DNA from: Isoetes taiwanensis
Taxonomy: Eukaryota; Streptophyta; Lycopodiopsida; Isoetales; Isoetaceae
Direction of reading: 5' to 3'
Assembly (NCBI GenBank): GCA_021234155.1
Contig: JAJEKV010000047.1
Coordinates: 3,338,494-3,402,493, forward strand
DNA length: 64,000 bases
Shown: one piece after another, positions 22,174 through 32,704 of the stretch
Layout: every line of letters begins with the position of its first letter
Position numbering within the stretch: position 1 is the stretch's first letter
Notes under the pieces: generated by a model
Database searches by the model: none
What the model saw: only the letters and a program-made list of their open reading frames with translations
What the model was told of the DNA's origin: nothing
Made by a program: the position numbers and the translations under genes

Positions 22174-22480
22174 TCATGTGAAGTTTACTTGCCTTTCATC
22201 GATGTAGCCAACGTGATCTGAAGATTTCTCTAAAGGTGGAAAATTTGGAGAAGAATCACCATCATGTACATCCAAAGGATTAACATGAACAGAGGAAAAA
22301 TCCCGTTGAACACCACATGTTGAATCACTCTGCATCAAACCACCAGAAGATGGAACTATTGGCACTACCATAGGTACCGAAGATAGCTGAATGTGATGGC
22401 CAATACCTAAATTTCTTTGAAGACTTGATCTTTGTGATGATGCAATGGATATTATTGAGCATGAACAAATGTTCATTAGA
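22174..22480 (-). other. Unidentified minus-strand Ser/Pro-rich exon-like ORF
   Basis: A 100-codon frame reads RNLGIGHHIQLSSVPMVVPI, VPSSGGLMQSDSTCGVQRDF, SSVHVNPLDVHDGDSSPNFP and SSDHVGYIDER. It ends at AAAG|GCAAGT, a good match to a GC-AG type donor. It lies upstream (in minus sense) of the frames at 21.7-22.06 kb and may be the same gene. It resembles the low-complexity region of a plant regulatory protein, but I cannot name one. Confidence 0.35.
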
Positions 22481-22559
22481 TAGATAGAGCAGAAAGGGTT
22501 CTATTGAACAAATAGGAGTTGCAAGCTGCCACATAACAGTCAGAAGATTTAATAGGACC

Positions 22560-23560
22560 TTGGCTTTTAATCAAAACGTATCTTTAAGGAAAGAATTGTT
22601 GCTGCAGGTTACGAAGAGCAACTTCTTACCTAAATTTAACAAAAAAAACAAAACATGTAGTAATACAGAGTGAGATCAATGTAAAACCTTGATCTAAATC
22701 CAGATGAAGCAGTGAAAGAGAATTATAATCTGATGCAATAGGTTTCAATGGGAATAAAGACCAAATGCCTGCAATCGCTCAAGACATCTAACATTTGATG
22801 AAGCTCAAAAATGTGGCGACACAAATTCGAATCTATCGATTTGAAGAAGCATAACAAAAGTAATTTGATCTACACCTTTGCGAAATTAAAAATATGAAAG
22901 CATGCCAATCCATATGGCCAACGTGCATGCTTCAACAGCTGCAGCAAGAAGGATAAGGCATCTGCTGAAGCCCTCAGAATAGATAAGGCAAACTTTGAAA
23001 ATTGTATCAATAAAAACGTTCCCAATTTTTGGAAATCGGATTTTTTTCCCGACATCTAAAATCCCCAAACCTTAGTAAATCTGGCTAAAGAACGATCCAC
23101 AAGGTTTTCTTACAAACTGGAAAATCCAAATTTAAATAATAGATGCACGTAAATTTAGTTCTTCAGTCTACAAGATATAGCCAGAGTTGAGCCTTATAGC
23201 CAAATGTCTCAATCAAACTATCTCTCTTTTCTTCCACTTTCTCAAGGCATTGATGAGATTTTTTCTCCAAAAATGCTAAGCATCCAATCCAACCAACACC
23301 TCTATGCACTTCGTCATATTAGCCTTTACATCTTCCTTATGTTGCACATTTCACCTTCTTAAAATGTATGCTCCTACTAGCATTTCACTATCCACCTATG
23401 TTTCAGAATGTAAATGGTGCACCTAGTTCCTAAGGTATACCGATGAACCATCTGAAAAAGAAGAAAGGTCATAAATCCAAGATGACTAACATGCCAATAG
23501 AAGATATTGTGAAGGGCAGAGGCAGTAACTAGAAGGATCAGTTTACACTTATTCATCTTT
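22560..23560. other. No recognised gene
   Basis: AT-rich, with only short frames on the minus strand (22,870-23,068) that have no motif. It could hold introns of the minus-strand gene remnant next to it. Confidence 0.35.
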
Positions 23561-23563
23561 GTG

Positions 23564-24190
23564 GGAGTTGAATTGAATTGAATTAGAAACCAACATGCCT
23601 ATAAAACCCAAACAAAGAACACAACAGACCTATTACTGTTTAGGATTAAAAAACCCCTGCCTCGAAGGATTTTCCAGGAGAAAACCGTAGTAGTAATAGG
23701 CTTGCTAATAAAATATACATTTGCACATTTTAATGTAGTGATGAAAGACACAACTGAGTTCGCATGTTCATTACCTTCTGGAGATATGATAGTTGTATCC
23801 CCACTGAAATCGCCTGCAACATCATATGTAGCGATGGGTTAGGTGTAACCAAACTGGCATAACGTGCCATGATAGGTCCAAATGCTGGGCAGTTTTGAAG
23901 AGTGTGCCACTCATCTTTAATAACTCCTAGTTGACAACATTGGCAAATCATGTCTCCTCACTCTTCCCAGACCCATCTGCTTGTCTCAATTCTTAGGCAA
24001 TGTGCACATGTGCAAAAGGCCACAACCACTCTTCACTTCTTCATAGGCAAGTGTGCTATTAAGTGCCATCGTTGGCCTCTGGCAAGTGTAGGGTTAATCT
24101 AGGTTTTATAGTGTGCTGTTCCCAATTCTAAAGCTTTAGCATCCCAAAACTTACTTAAGAAGCACGTATCTAGGCATTGCTTCAGGTGAT
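23564..24190 (-). mobile_element. 5'-truncated LINE-A copy (minus strand)
   Basis: On the minus strand 24,190 to 23,730 reads LKQCLDTCFLSKFWDAKALE, then LPMKK, HCLRIETSRW, and CQCCQLGVIKDEWHTLQNCPAF. This is collinear with the C-terminal domain at 19,790-20,130. It is followed by the same 3' UTR landmarks (GCAGGGGTTTTTTAATCC, AGTAATAGG, TTTTATAGGC) and ends in a (AATTC)n microsatellite at about 23,567-23,586. Stops and shifts interrupt the frame. It is a typical dead-on-arrival LINE copy of about 0.63 kb. The left terminus of the hAT-like element begins about 50 bp beyond its 5' end. Confidence 0.85.
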
Positions 24191-24235
24191 TGTGATCTCA
24201 TTGTTGTGTATATATATGCACCTCTATTCCTGCAC

Positions 24236-24243
24236 ATTCCATC
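24236..24243. repeat. Left 8-bp target-site duplication of the hAT-like element
   Basis: ATTCCATC directly precedes the terminus TAGGGATAGG. The right counterpart is ATTCCCTC at 43,558-43,565 (7 of 8 match). Eight base pairs is the duplication length of the hAT superfamily. Confidence 0.75.
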
Positions 24244-24268
24244 TAGGGATAGGTTCAATACGCTGTAC
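24244..24268 (+). repeat. Left terminal inverted repeat
   Basis: TAGGGATAGGTTCAATACGC matches the inverted right end (CAGGGATAGGTTCTATTCG) at about 16 of the first 19 positions. Further inside, both ends carry TATACGTA-like sequence and then the palindrome array. Confidence 0.75.
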
Positions 24269-24365
24269 GTTTTATACGAAATACGTATGAATTGTATGAT
24301 ACGGCACAAATTTGCCGTATAAAACGTAAAAAATACGGCAAAAAACAATTCCGGCGTTGGAAGAT

Positions 24366-24608
24366 TTCGCGTACGCGAAAACAACTAGAATGCGTACGTA
24401 AACCTTCGAAAGCGCATACGCGAAACCAATTTTTTTTCGCGTATGCGAAAACAACAGAGTCGCGTACGCGAAAATTTTTTCGCGTACGCGTTTTAGTTGT
24501 TTTCGCGTACGCGAAATAATTTAAACTTCGCGTACGCAGTTCTCAGTGTTCGCGTACGCGAAAAAAAGGTTCGCGTACGCCAATCTGTTGCTTTCGCGTA
24601 CGCGAAAA
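24366..24608. repeat. Left subterminal palindrome array (about 11 copies related to TTCGCGTACGCGAA)
   Basis: Copies occur at intervals of about 14-30 bp. Most are exact CGCGTACGCG; some carry changes (GCGTACGTAA, GCATACGCGAA, CGCGTATGCGAA, CGCGTACGCAG). Subterminal repeats of this sort are bound by hAT transposases. The self-complementary motif also gives each copy several potential CpG methylation sites. Confidence 0.85.
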
Positions 24609-25045
24609 TTTTCGAGCTGTTTTTCCCCAATTTACTAAGCAAAAAAAAAGTTTGCGCCTCTGTTTGGCCTGTTTTGTGGCACTATTAATAGTATATATAA
24701 GAAAAACGTGATTAGCCCTAGAATTCACCTCAAACGTTGACTGCCAGGTTGAGTCAAAATACTCCTTGGGAAACGGTTTGCCTTTGAGGTGTCGTTTTTC
24801 GTGTCACGAGCCTGACGTTGGATACTGGAATGTGAGTTTACTCCGTCCTAGTGGTTTCCAGCCTTGGGTTCGTATCTGCTTCCATAGAATATCCTATAGG
24901 GTCCTGTCCAACCCCTCTTGATTCTCGTACGGAACGTCGACGTAACGTATACATTGTGAGCTTACTCCTTTGCATATATACGTCTTCCTTTAGTTCGTGT
25001 AATCAAGGAGTCAGATTAACAGACATTGTCAGCGAGGTCCGAGCA

Positions 25046-27535
25046 ATGGCTACTGGTCATGCATCTACCTCTGGAGGTGCAGGCAGCGGTCATGGATCCA
25101 CCTCTAGAGGTGCGAGGACTGCGCGTGCCCGTGGCAGGGCCACGGAGACTGCACCCCGTCCACGGGGTCGCGTTATTGGAGTTGCGGATCGGAGAAGAGG
25201 CCCAGAATGGGATTTTGTGAAAGAGTTTAGCGTAAATGAGTGGAAATATGTGTTTTATGGATACTCATCGGTAAATGGTTCTGCAACAAGAATTCGAGCT
25301 CACATCTTACGTGAACGAGACGTCGGTGTCCCGACTTGTACTGCATCTGCTGACTTGCGAAAGGATACCATTGAAAGGTTGTCTCGACTGGATGTGATAC
25401 GCAAAACGAAGAATAATACGAGAAAAAGACGAGTTACGGATACTCAACAGCAGTGCCGGGCAGGAGAAGACGAAGATAACTATACCACCCCCCCTGTTGG
25501 GACAGCATACCAATCAGAGGGAGGACTAGGGTCAATAGGTATAAGCACGGGAGAGCAGAGAATGATAGAGACAGTTGAAATAGTGGAAAGACAGACGAAG
25601 CAACAGAGGGTTGATGATTGCTTAACATCAGAGCAACTGAAGAAGACGCAATTGAAGGTTGTAGAGGCATTTTTATATTCCGGGTTGTCTCCACATATTT
25701 TGGAGCACAAAGCAATGAAAGAAGCCTTCCAAGAAGTTGCCAAAGCAGGGCCGGCTTTTAATTTGCCTTCATACAAGCATGCCAACAATAAAATGGTAGA
25801 AAAAATGGTCGAGAGGATGGAGATGAAGTTGTGTCGTGTGACTGAAGCCAGGCCAGCTTTACTAGTGACTGATGGTTGGAGCAATGTAAACAAGGACCAT
25901 CTTATAAACTTCATGATCGTGTATCCAGGGGGTGAAGTATTTTTGAAACCCGTAGAAACTAAAACTGACCAAGTGACAGGGGATTGTATTTTTCAGAAAA
26001 CAAAGGCCGTGATAGAGAGTTTTGGACCGAAGAGAATATTTCAGGTTGTAATGGATAACGCGTCTAATTGCAAGCTAGCGGGTTCGCTATTGGAGTCTGA
26101 ATTTCCAGGGTTGCACGCTACTAGATGCCAATGCCATTGCCTGAACCTATTGCTCAAGGATTGGTTCTCACAGCACACGTGGTTCAAAGATCCCATTCAG
26201 AAAGCGCGTCAGCTTGTAAAATTCATCACAAAGAAGCCAGCAATTTATGCCATTTACAAGTCATTGCGTCAGAAGACCCTAGCACTTATGAATCCTGGGC
26301 AAACCCGATTTGGTTCCAATTACATCTGTCTTGAAAGAGTGCTTAAGTGTCGTGATTGGATTATCTCAATCTCAATCTTCAATCATACAGAGTTTTTTGA
26401 ATGGGAAAGGAGGCAGAAAGGGAAAAATGCCGCCAAACACCGACAACAAGCCGCTGCCCTTCGAGAAATGCTTGGGCGGGAGACATTTTGGAAAGGTGTA
26501 AAGAATGTTGTGAGGTGCATGCAACCTGTTTGTCATGCCATCAAAACCATTGATTCTTCGAAGGCAAGCACTGGAAAGGTCTGAAGGTGTTGGCACTCCA
26601 TTCAATCCTTCCTAGAACGTGATGGCCCTAATGCGCCATTTGACAATGCTAAACGCGCAGCACTACTCAGAGACTTCAATGAACGATGGAAGAAGTCATA
26701 CAATGATCTTCATGGCACCGCACATGCCTTAGACCTGCACAACCACGATATGGACCAGCATACAGATAAAGAAGTGATGGTTTCGTTGAAGAAGGTTGCA
26801 AAAATGTTCTATCCTAACAGCTCGGACTACAAGCTTTTCATTGCCGAGTTAACTGAATACCAGAACCTGAGTGGAAGGTGGGCAGATGAAGAGCTTCACG
26901 ACGCACTGGAGAGTCATAAGAAGGAACCAAATGTGGAATCTTATGCATGGTGGCAAGCCCACTGGCAAGTTACTGATACCTTGCAGGCAATTGCAATGAC
27001 TATCCTCTCCTTGGTATCTTCCAATAGTGCAAGTGAGAGGAATTGAAGTGCCTATAAGTATATACGCAGTGTCACCCGCAATCGCTTGCTACATAAGAAG
27101 GCAGACAAACTTGTATACAACTTCTCAAATTGGCAGCTATTGAATCACAACAGTGGTACACCTGCAATCAATAAGCTACAGTTTCCTTTCATGGATGCAG
27201 ATTCCGAAGTGGAAGAGGACAGCTTCGAAGACAGTGAGGACAAGCTGCTTGCAATAAATGCTGCAAACCATGTTGACGAAGACATTCAGCGTACCCACTT
27301 CGTTGATGACGAAGATGATATAGGCCAAGCCATATTCTCAGACGAGTCAGCCGACAGCGAAGATACCGAGGAGTCCGACACAGATAGGCCAGGTCCGAGC
27401 AATCTAGTTGAGGATTTGACTGGCCTACGTGATCCATCAGACTATCCTTCGCGCTTTACCTTGACAAACAAAGAACGTGCTAGAAGAAACATGTCTCGAG
27501 GACGTTGCACCAAGGGAAAGGGTCCCGGAGGTTGA
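25046..27535 (+). pseudogene. hAT transposase (BED-like / DUF659 / hAT C-terminal dimerisation), two premature TGA stops
   Basis: One continuous frame of 829 codons if the two stops are read through; an upstream extension to 24,851 also lacks stops. I prefer the ATG at 25,046, which opens a Gly/Ser/Arg-rich N-terminus. Residues 55-98 look like a BED zinc finger, but the expected Cys pair is Tyr68/Tyr71 (WKYVFYGY), while His86 and Cys98 remain. The DUF659/RNase-H-like core has LVTDGWSN (Asp276) and VVMDNASN (Asp337), followed by CHCLNLLLKD. The C-terminal hAT block has SASERN (Glu664), giving the D-D-E triad, then YKYIRSVTRNRL and an acidic tail. Stops are at codon 513 (26,582) and codon 667 (27,044, where hAT proteins have Trp after SERN). 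A possible poly-A signal AATAAA lies at 27,687. It encodes the enzyme that would have moved the element, and it is now dead. Confidence 0.9.
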
Positions 27536-28051
27536 ACCTAGGTCACCGACCAGAAGAGGATGGAACTCCGAATGATGAAACTGATGAGGAAGGTGCTGCA
27601 TAGAAAGATGATGTGATGAGTATCTTCAGTCTATTGTAACCGTTCATGAGGATTTTTAAACTATTGTAACCGTCCCCGGCACTATTAATAAAAAGTAAAG
27701 TTTTTTGTTATAAGTTTTTGTCTTCTATACGTTTCGTTCATGTATGATGGTTCTTTCATGTATGATGGATCTTTCTATGTTTCTATCAGGTGTACGCCAG
27801 ATTGGCACTTGAATGCTATCAGGATCGTATACTCTGTACTCCATTCCTTTGGATGACACATGCTCTACATACCTAATGGGTTTGCATGGCAGATGTTGCC
27901 CAAAGGAATGGAGGTACAGATACACAATCCTGATGGCATTCAAACGCATGCCAAGGGGCCAAGCGGCCACGAACCAGTTGAGACATTTCTGATCTTGAAG
28001 AGGGTTCACAAGATACATAATCCACATCGTCCCACCCAATGGACAGGGTAA

Positions 28052-28243
28052 GGCATAACTCCGGTACGCCAAATTGGGATTTAAATGCCATCAGGACCTA
28101 TAATCTGTACTCTATTCCTTTGGGTGGCACATGCTCTAAATACCAAATGGGTTTACATGGCAGATGCCGCCCAAAGGAATGGAGGTACAAATTATAGGTC
28201 CGGATGGCATTCAAATGCCGATTATGCATACCGGAGTTACGCC
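28052..28243. ncRNA. Hairpin family I, longest stem (candidate foldback RNA)
   Basis: The left arm 28,052-28,127 and right arm 28,166-28,243 pair over about 76 nt with scattered mismatches. For example, CATCAGGACCTATAATCTG faces CAAATTATAGGTCCGGATG, and ATTCCTTTGGG faces CCCAAAGGAAT. The loop is about 40 nt and holds ATGCTCTAAATACC. A shorter relative lies at 27,811-27,941 with the same CATTCCTTTGG stem core and a similar loop. This is a candidate precursor only. Confidence 0.5.
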
Positions 28244-28368
28244 ATACATATCCAGTGGATGAGACGATGTTAAACATCATTATGTGTCACTCTGCAATCA
28301 ACACTCGACCTGAACCACTTGAGAGACTTCACCCCGCACGCCCCAAAGACCTATACGCCCAAAGACCT

Positions 28369-28503
28369 GAGTGCAAGCATCGAGACGTCCCAATCTTTGC
28401 TTTCACCCGCCTCTTTGGACAATGGAACTTAGCATGTAAACTAAGCTACATTGCCCAAAGAGGCGGGGGAAAGAAAAACTGGGAAGTCTCGATGCTTGAA
28501 CTC
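28369..28503. ncRNA. Hairpin family II, copy 1 (candidate foldback RNA)
   Basis: Arms 28,369-28,423 and 28,449-28,503: GAGTGCAAGCATCGAGAC pairs with the inverse of GTCTCGATGCTTGAACTC, and CCGCCTCTTTGGACAATG pairs with the inverse of CATTGCCCAAAGAGGCGG. The loop GAACTTAGCATG... is nearly identical in copy 2 at 29,621-29,735. Stem length and mismatch density resemble plant MIRNA foldbacks. Confidence 0.5.
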
Positions 28504-28990
28504 ATCAATCACTAATCTCTAATGAACCCACAGAATCGCAAGCAACCACTAGGCTGATATCATCCGTGGCCACAATAAAAATAGAGTACTCAAAAACCTT
28601 GTTACCTCCGTCCTTGTACAATCTACCACCACGCCGAATGGGACGCGTCCTCTAATTTCAAGTCATAGTGATGCTCAAGGTTCTCCATCAATAGCAGGAG
28701 TTAGGATGTTCCATGATTTGGTGCCTAACAGCCGCTATATAGATGGACAACGCCCAGGCACCACTTTGGCTTGAAATTAGGGTACGCTCTCACCTCTGAC
28801 GTCATAGCAACTTGCATAAGAGAACTTTTACCTCTAGAATGAACGATTTTTGCTCTGGCTCCCATTTTGAGTCTCTTTGTGTAATATAACCTAGCAAGGT
28901 AAGTAAGCTACATTGACACAGAGAGACTACAAAAGAGAGTCAAAGCAAAGCTCGCTCTTTCTAAAGGAGGTAACAAGAATTTCGAGAAGT

Positions 28991-29347
28991 ATAAGGGGAT
29001 TCTATTCATTTTTCAAATGTAACTGGGATCTGGATTTAAGCAGTGTGCAGTAGGGGTTTATCAGGATGTTGGATGGAGGCTCTTCGTCTTCAGCGGGATT
29101 TTCTCCTAAGTTCTTGTTGCTTGGAATTGGCTGCTAACTCCATATAGTATCTAAGCCTGGATGAAGACGGTTTTTCCTATAGTAATCCAGGGGTAGGGAA
29201 GATTGGAGTGGTAGCTTTTTAGTACAATCCTTGACACTTACGAGTTATATCCGCTTTGTGATAATTCTTTCCATCAATCCCATTTGGGGATATCCTATGT
29301 AAATTTTTATATATTAATACATACTCTTACCCTCAAAAAAAAAAAAA
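28991..29347 (+). mobile_element. Short poly-A retroposon inserted in the hairpin array
   Basis: A 357-bp insert interrupts the repeated hairpin unit and is flanked by the 13-bp duplication AATTTCGAGAAGT (28,978-28,990 and 29,348-29,360). It ends in a poly-A run. The paralogous site at about 29,988 is uninterrupted. Its last ~60 bp (CATACTCTTACCCTC before poly-A, preceded by a TATATTAATA stretch) resemble the 3' end of the L1 at 31,368 read on its own strand (GTACTCTTACCATC before poly-A). It is therefore either a 5'-truncated L1 copy or a SINE that borrows the L1 tail. Confidence 0.85.
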
Positions 29348-30371
29348 AATTTCGAGAAGTCTATATTGTTTGCCACGGAGAATATCAGGCCTGGTGAGTT
29401 GACAACCATTCAAGAGGGTCACGGTCCAGGCTTACTTTCTTTTCGATTATCCTGTTTGTATATATCTAAAGTGCCCCCTAAAATGAGCGAGCGATCTCAT
29501 CCTAGGGGGCACTTTAGATACAACAAACAGGACAAAGAAAAGAGACTAAGCCAGGATGAAAGAGATGACAGTTAGTCCACTAATCCTGAATTAAAGCATC
29601 GCGAATGCCCAAATCGACCTGAGTGCAAGCATCGAGACTTCCCACCTCTTTGGACAATGGAACTTAGCATGTAAATTAAGCTACATTGCCCAAAGAGGAG
29701 GGGAAAGAAAGATTGGAAAGTCTCGATGCTTGAACTCATCAATCACTAACATCTAATGAACCCACAGAATCGCAAGCAACCACTAGGCTGATATCATCCG
29801 TGGCCACAATAAAAATAGAGTACTCAAAAACCTTGTTACCTCCTCTAGAACGAATGTTTTTTGCTCCAGATCCCATTTGGGGCGTCTTTGTGTAATATAA
29901 CCTAGCAAAGTAACTAAGCTACATTGACACAGAGACATCCCAAAAGAGAGCCAGAGCAAAACCGCTCTATCTAAATGGGGTAACAAGAATTTCGAGAAGT
30001 CTATATTGTTTGCCACGGAGAACATCAAGACTGGTGAGCTGACAACCATTCAATAGGGCCGCGCTCCAAGCTTACTCTCTTTTCGAGTTTCCTGCTTGAT
30101 GTATCTAATTCGCCACCTAAAATGAGTGAGCGACCTCATCCTAGGGGTCAAATTAGACACATCAAATAAAACAAAAGAGACTAAGCCAGGGTGAAAGATT
30201 GGGAAGTCTCGATGCTTTCACTCAGAATCGCAAGCAACCACTCTCTTTTCGATTTTCCTGTTTGACAAGAATCTAAAGGTTTATTTGAAATAACGTCATT
30301 ACACCTTATTATCCATTCACAAAATGATACAGGTCAAAATTTGATCACTCTCAAAATTTAATGTCTCATTT

Positions 30372-31367
30372 TCATTGGTCATTTGGGTCAACCCAATCAC
30401 CCTGTGGCCCTGGAGGTGGTGGTAGGAACTGATTAATGTCTGGCACTACCTCTCCTTCACGCGGTTCCTCCACTCCCCTCCACAATTCCATCTCACGATA
30501 ACTCTCAAAAGTGTGCATCTGCCCATCTCTCCTGCGAGCGACTAGTTGTGGCAGAGCTGGCATGCGACCTTGCATATTTAATATGGCATATTGTAACTCA
30601 GGAAAAATCCATCCGTCTTGCATTGGACAGAAGCGGCTTTGCAACATCCAATCAAGAGCACATCGCATGTGCAGGCGATGCCCACACCCTGGAGTGTACC
30701 AGCCCACCTATGTCAGGTTGTCACCACACAACTGGCAATGTCTGAAATCAGCAAGCTTTAGCTCTTCCCACTGGCTCTCATACAAATACTCGCGAGGGAG
30801 ATAGGAAATCGACTGCTCTGAAGTCACCCTAAAAGGGTCAGAGTCCAACGATCTTGTCAGATTGCGCAAGTGATCGTTGTTTTTCCTGAGGACCGTTGCC
30901 TCTCTGTTCAATGCCACTAGCTGCCGTTTAGTGTCCTCTAATTCCGCGGCCATCTTGTCATACTCATCGGCACGGTCCTTTAAGCGAATATTCTCTTCGG
31001 AAAGGGTTAGGTTTCGACTTCTCTCATTCTCCAATTGGGCTCGAATATCTACAAGGTCATTCACGGCTCCAGCCGCGGCTACCCCTGCCACCTCCAAAAG
31101 TTGGATAGCGTCAGCAACAAGATATGTAATGGTGATAGGCTCACCATGTGCCCCACTCTCGCTATCTTCCGATAGCTTGACCCTCTTGGTGCTGCCACTA
31201 CCACTTCCTTGCCTCCATTTTCTACTCCCATAATTTACGGGCACTTCCTTCACAAGCTCGTAGTATACTTGATGCGCAAAACTCTTACTAAACTCACCGT
31301 TGTGGGGTAAATGTCCCTTCACTTGGACATACCGCTCGACTGCTTTTGCTCGAACCACAGCAATCTT
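30372..31367 (-). pseudogene. RING-type coiled-coil protein, C-terminal part (hAT cargo), L1-interrupted
   Basis: This is the 3' part of the gene whose 5' part is at 39,780-40,195. The L1 split it at GCAATCTT. The minus-strand frame reads VRAKAVERYVQVKGHLPHNG, then a basic patch (GSTKRVKLSED), a long coiled coil (QLENERSRNLTLSEENIRLK through REATVLRKNNDHLRNLT), and then CQLCGDNLT, an in-frame TAG at about 30,708, then GCGHRLHMRCALDW and RFCPMQ. The C-x2-C ... C-x-H-x2-H-x2-C ... C-P pattern is that of a RING/RING-H2-like zinc module, with the final Cys apparently replaced. It ends with a Pro-rich tail at 30,372. I infer an E3-ligase-like or zinc-binding adaptor protein. The paralogue from 54,097 lacks this whole part because the tandem junction cuts it. 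I do not recognise a specific family. Confidence 0.65.
31360..31367. repeat. L1 target-site duplication, left copy
   Basis: GCAATCTT at 31,360-31,367, directly followed by the poly-T (poly-A on the minus strand) of the L1. It matches 39,780-39,787. The empty site is seen at 54,188-54,195, where a single GCAATCTT joins the two gene halves. Confidence 0.95.
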
Positions 31368-31469
31368 TTTTTTTTTTTTGATGGTAAGAGTACGATATAT
31401 TAATTAATATAGTAAATATTTGTACAATGTACCCCTATATGGGGATAGTTGCGGACGTAATACTGTCAA

Positions 31470-32660
31470 TCATGGCCTTTGTAAATCCCGACTATCATCG
31501 TCTTCAGCTAACCAATGACACTTGAAGAATATGTAAAATCCTTGAATTCTGCCAATCCTGTCCAGAGCTTTATTGTAGTGGCGACCAAATTTTCGATGAT
31601 GGGCTAAAGCCATTAGGGCCACCTCCATATTGAAAATGTTTTTCAGCTTATTCAGGGAAAGCTCTTGCTGGCCCAAAGCAATGCCACATCTATGTTTCCA
31701 TATAGCCCACATGGCTATGTTGACAAGAGATGCCGAAATAATTTTCCCATCTGATACCATCAATATTCCTGGCCATTGTAACATATCAATACCTATAAGA
31801 GGACATACCCAATCCCAGTTACAGACTTTGGGACAAAAGAATAAGTGTCGCGAGGGTTTACGTACTATTGCAACCAAGAGGGCACCTATTGGTACGAAAG
31901 TGATCCCCTTTGAGAAAGCCGATCCATAGTGTTGAGTCCCCTTGCAAGTGTTAACCATCCAAGAACTGCAACCTTTTAGAGCATAGTGTAGTCCATGAAT
32001 TGGTTAGTAATTTTCTAGCTTGAATAATTTCCACTCCTAGCCTGTCAGCAGCCTTTTCAGGGGATCCTGGACAAAGAAGGTTGTAGAGAGTACTGACAAC
32101 ATATTTTTCTTTCTGCTCACAACTCCATCGGTCATTGGGGCCATCCTTACCTGAGAGGACCTCTAAAGTACACCGAATATCCCGAAAGATCTTTCTATCT
32201 CCCTCGCCCGCATTATGCACCTTGTTCTTAAAGCGGGACCAGGAGAGCCATCTGTCACCATCCCATAGATGCCCCACCTTAGTAACTCCTGATTGCCTCC
32301 ATTTAATGAAAATACGGGGGTGTGTAAGAGCTAGGGGTAGGCTATTTCTCGACCATATCTTCAGATTCCAAAAATACTCAGACTTACCAGCCTCCTTGGG
32401 TGCATCCATAGGCTCGAATAGTTTTGAACTTCCAACCAAAGCTTCAAGTAGCTTTCGCGATAATCGGAGATGTGCACGGGCTATTTTATAGCTAAAGAAG
32501 AAGGAACCAACTTCATCACGGGGGGTAAAGATGGCTTACCTTTTAGAGTACAATGCTTTGGAGCCAATACATGACAAAGTGCGAGAGCGGGGAGGTGATA
32601 CCATGTAATGCTCTCCGGACAAACTTTCCAGCAAGTACCTGTGCTTGGGTTGTCAAATTT
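31470..32660 (-). pseudogene. L1 ORF2 C-terminal region (zinc-knuckle/zf-RVT-like)
   Basis: The minus-strand frames 31,951-32,439 and 31,470-31,958 read FLWNLKIW-like EYFWNLKIWSRNSLPLALTH, then HLFFCPKVCNWDWVCPLIGI and IAMWAIWKHRCGIALGQ. This is the layout of the zf-RVT region and tail downstream of RT in plant L1s (HLFF.C......W). The connecting stretch to the RT (about 32,440-32,705) reads GGMGCKNLTT and LAGKFVRRALHG with stops. At least three frame changes are present. The region normally helps RNA binding during target-primed reverse transcription. Confidence 0.7.
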
Positions 32661-32704
32661 TTGCATCCCATTCCGCCATCACTCTTGGCAAGACACATTT
32701 CCGT

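Larger units (their letters stand above)
27811..30187. repeat. Array of nine long hairpins (five families, mostly in pairs)
   Basis: Between the transposase 3' end and the RING gene lie nine inverted repeats with arms of about 23-76 nt and loops of about 22-85 nt: 27,811-27,941; 28,052-28,243; 28,369-28,503; 28,641-28,792; 28,831-28,970; 29,429-29,552; 29,621-29,735; 29,842-29,979; 30,069-30,187. They fall into families: I (first two), II (28,369 and 29,621), III (28,641), IV (28,831 and 29,842) and V (29,429 and 30,069). Families II, IV and V recur in the same order, so a larger unit was duplicated. The arms pair with mismatches and small bulges like plant MIRNA or hpRNA precursors. No protein is encoded. 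I infer a potential small-RNA locus; I see no proof of transcription. Confidence 0.75.

Noticed and set aside
24366-24608. CRISPR-like array of short regularly spaced repeats
   Set aside because: The repeats are palindromic 14-mers with irregular 6-20 bp spacing, the genome is eukaryotic, and the same motif occurs at the other transposon end. Subterminal repeats explain it.
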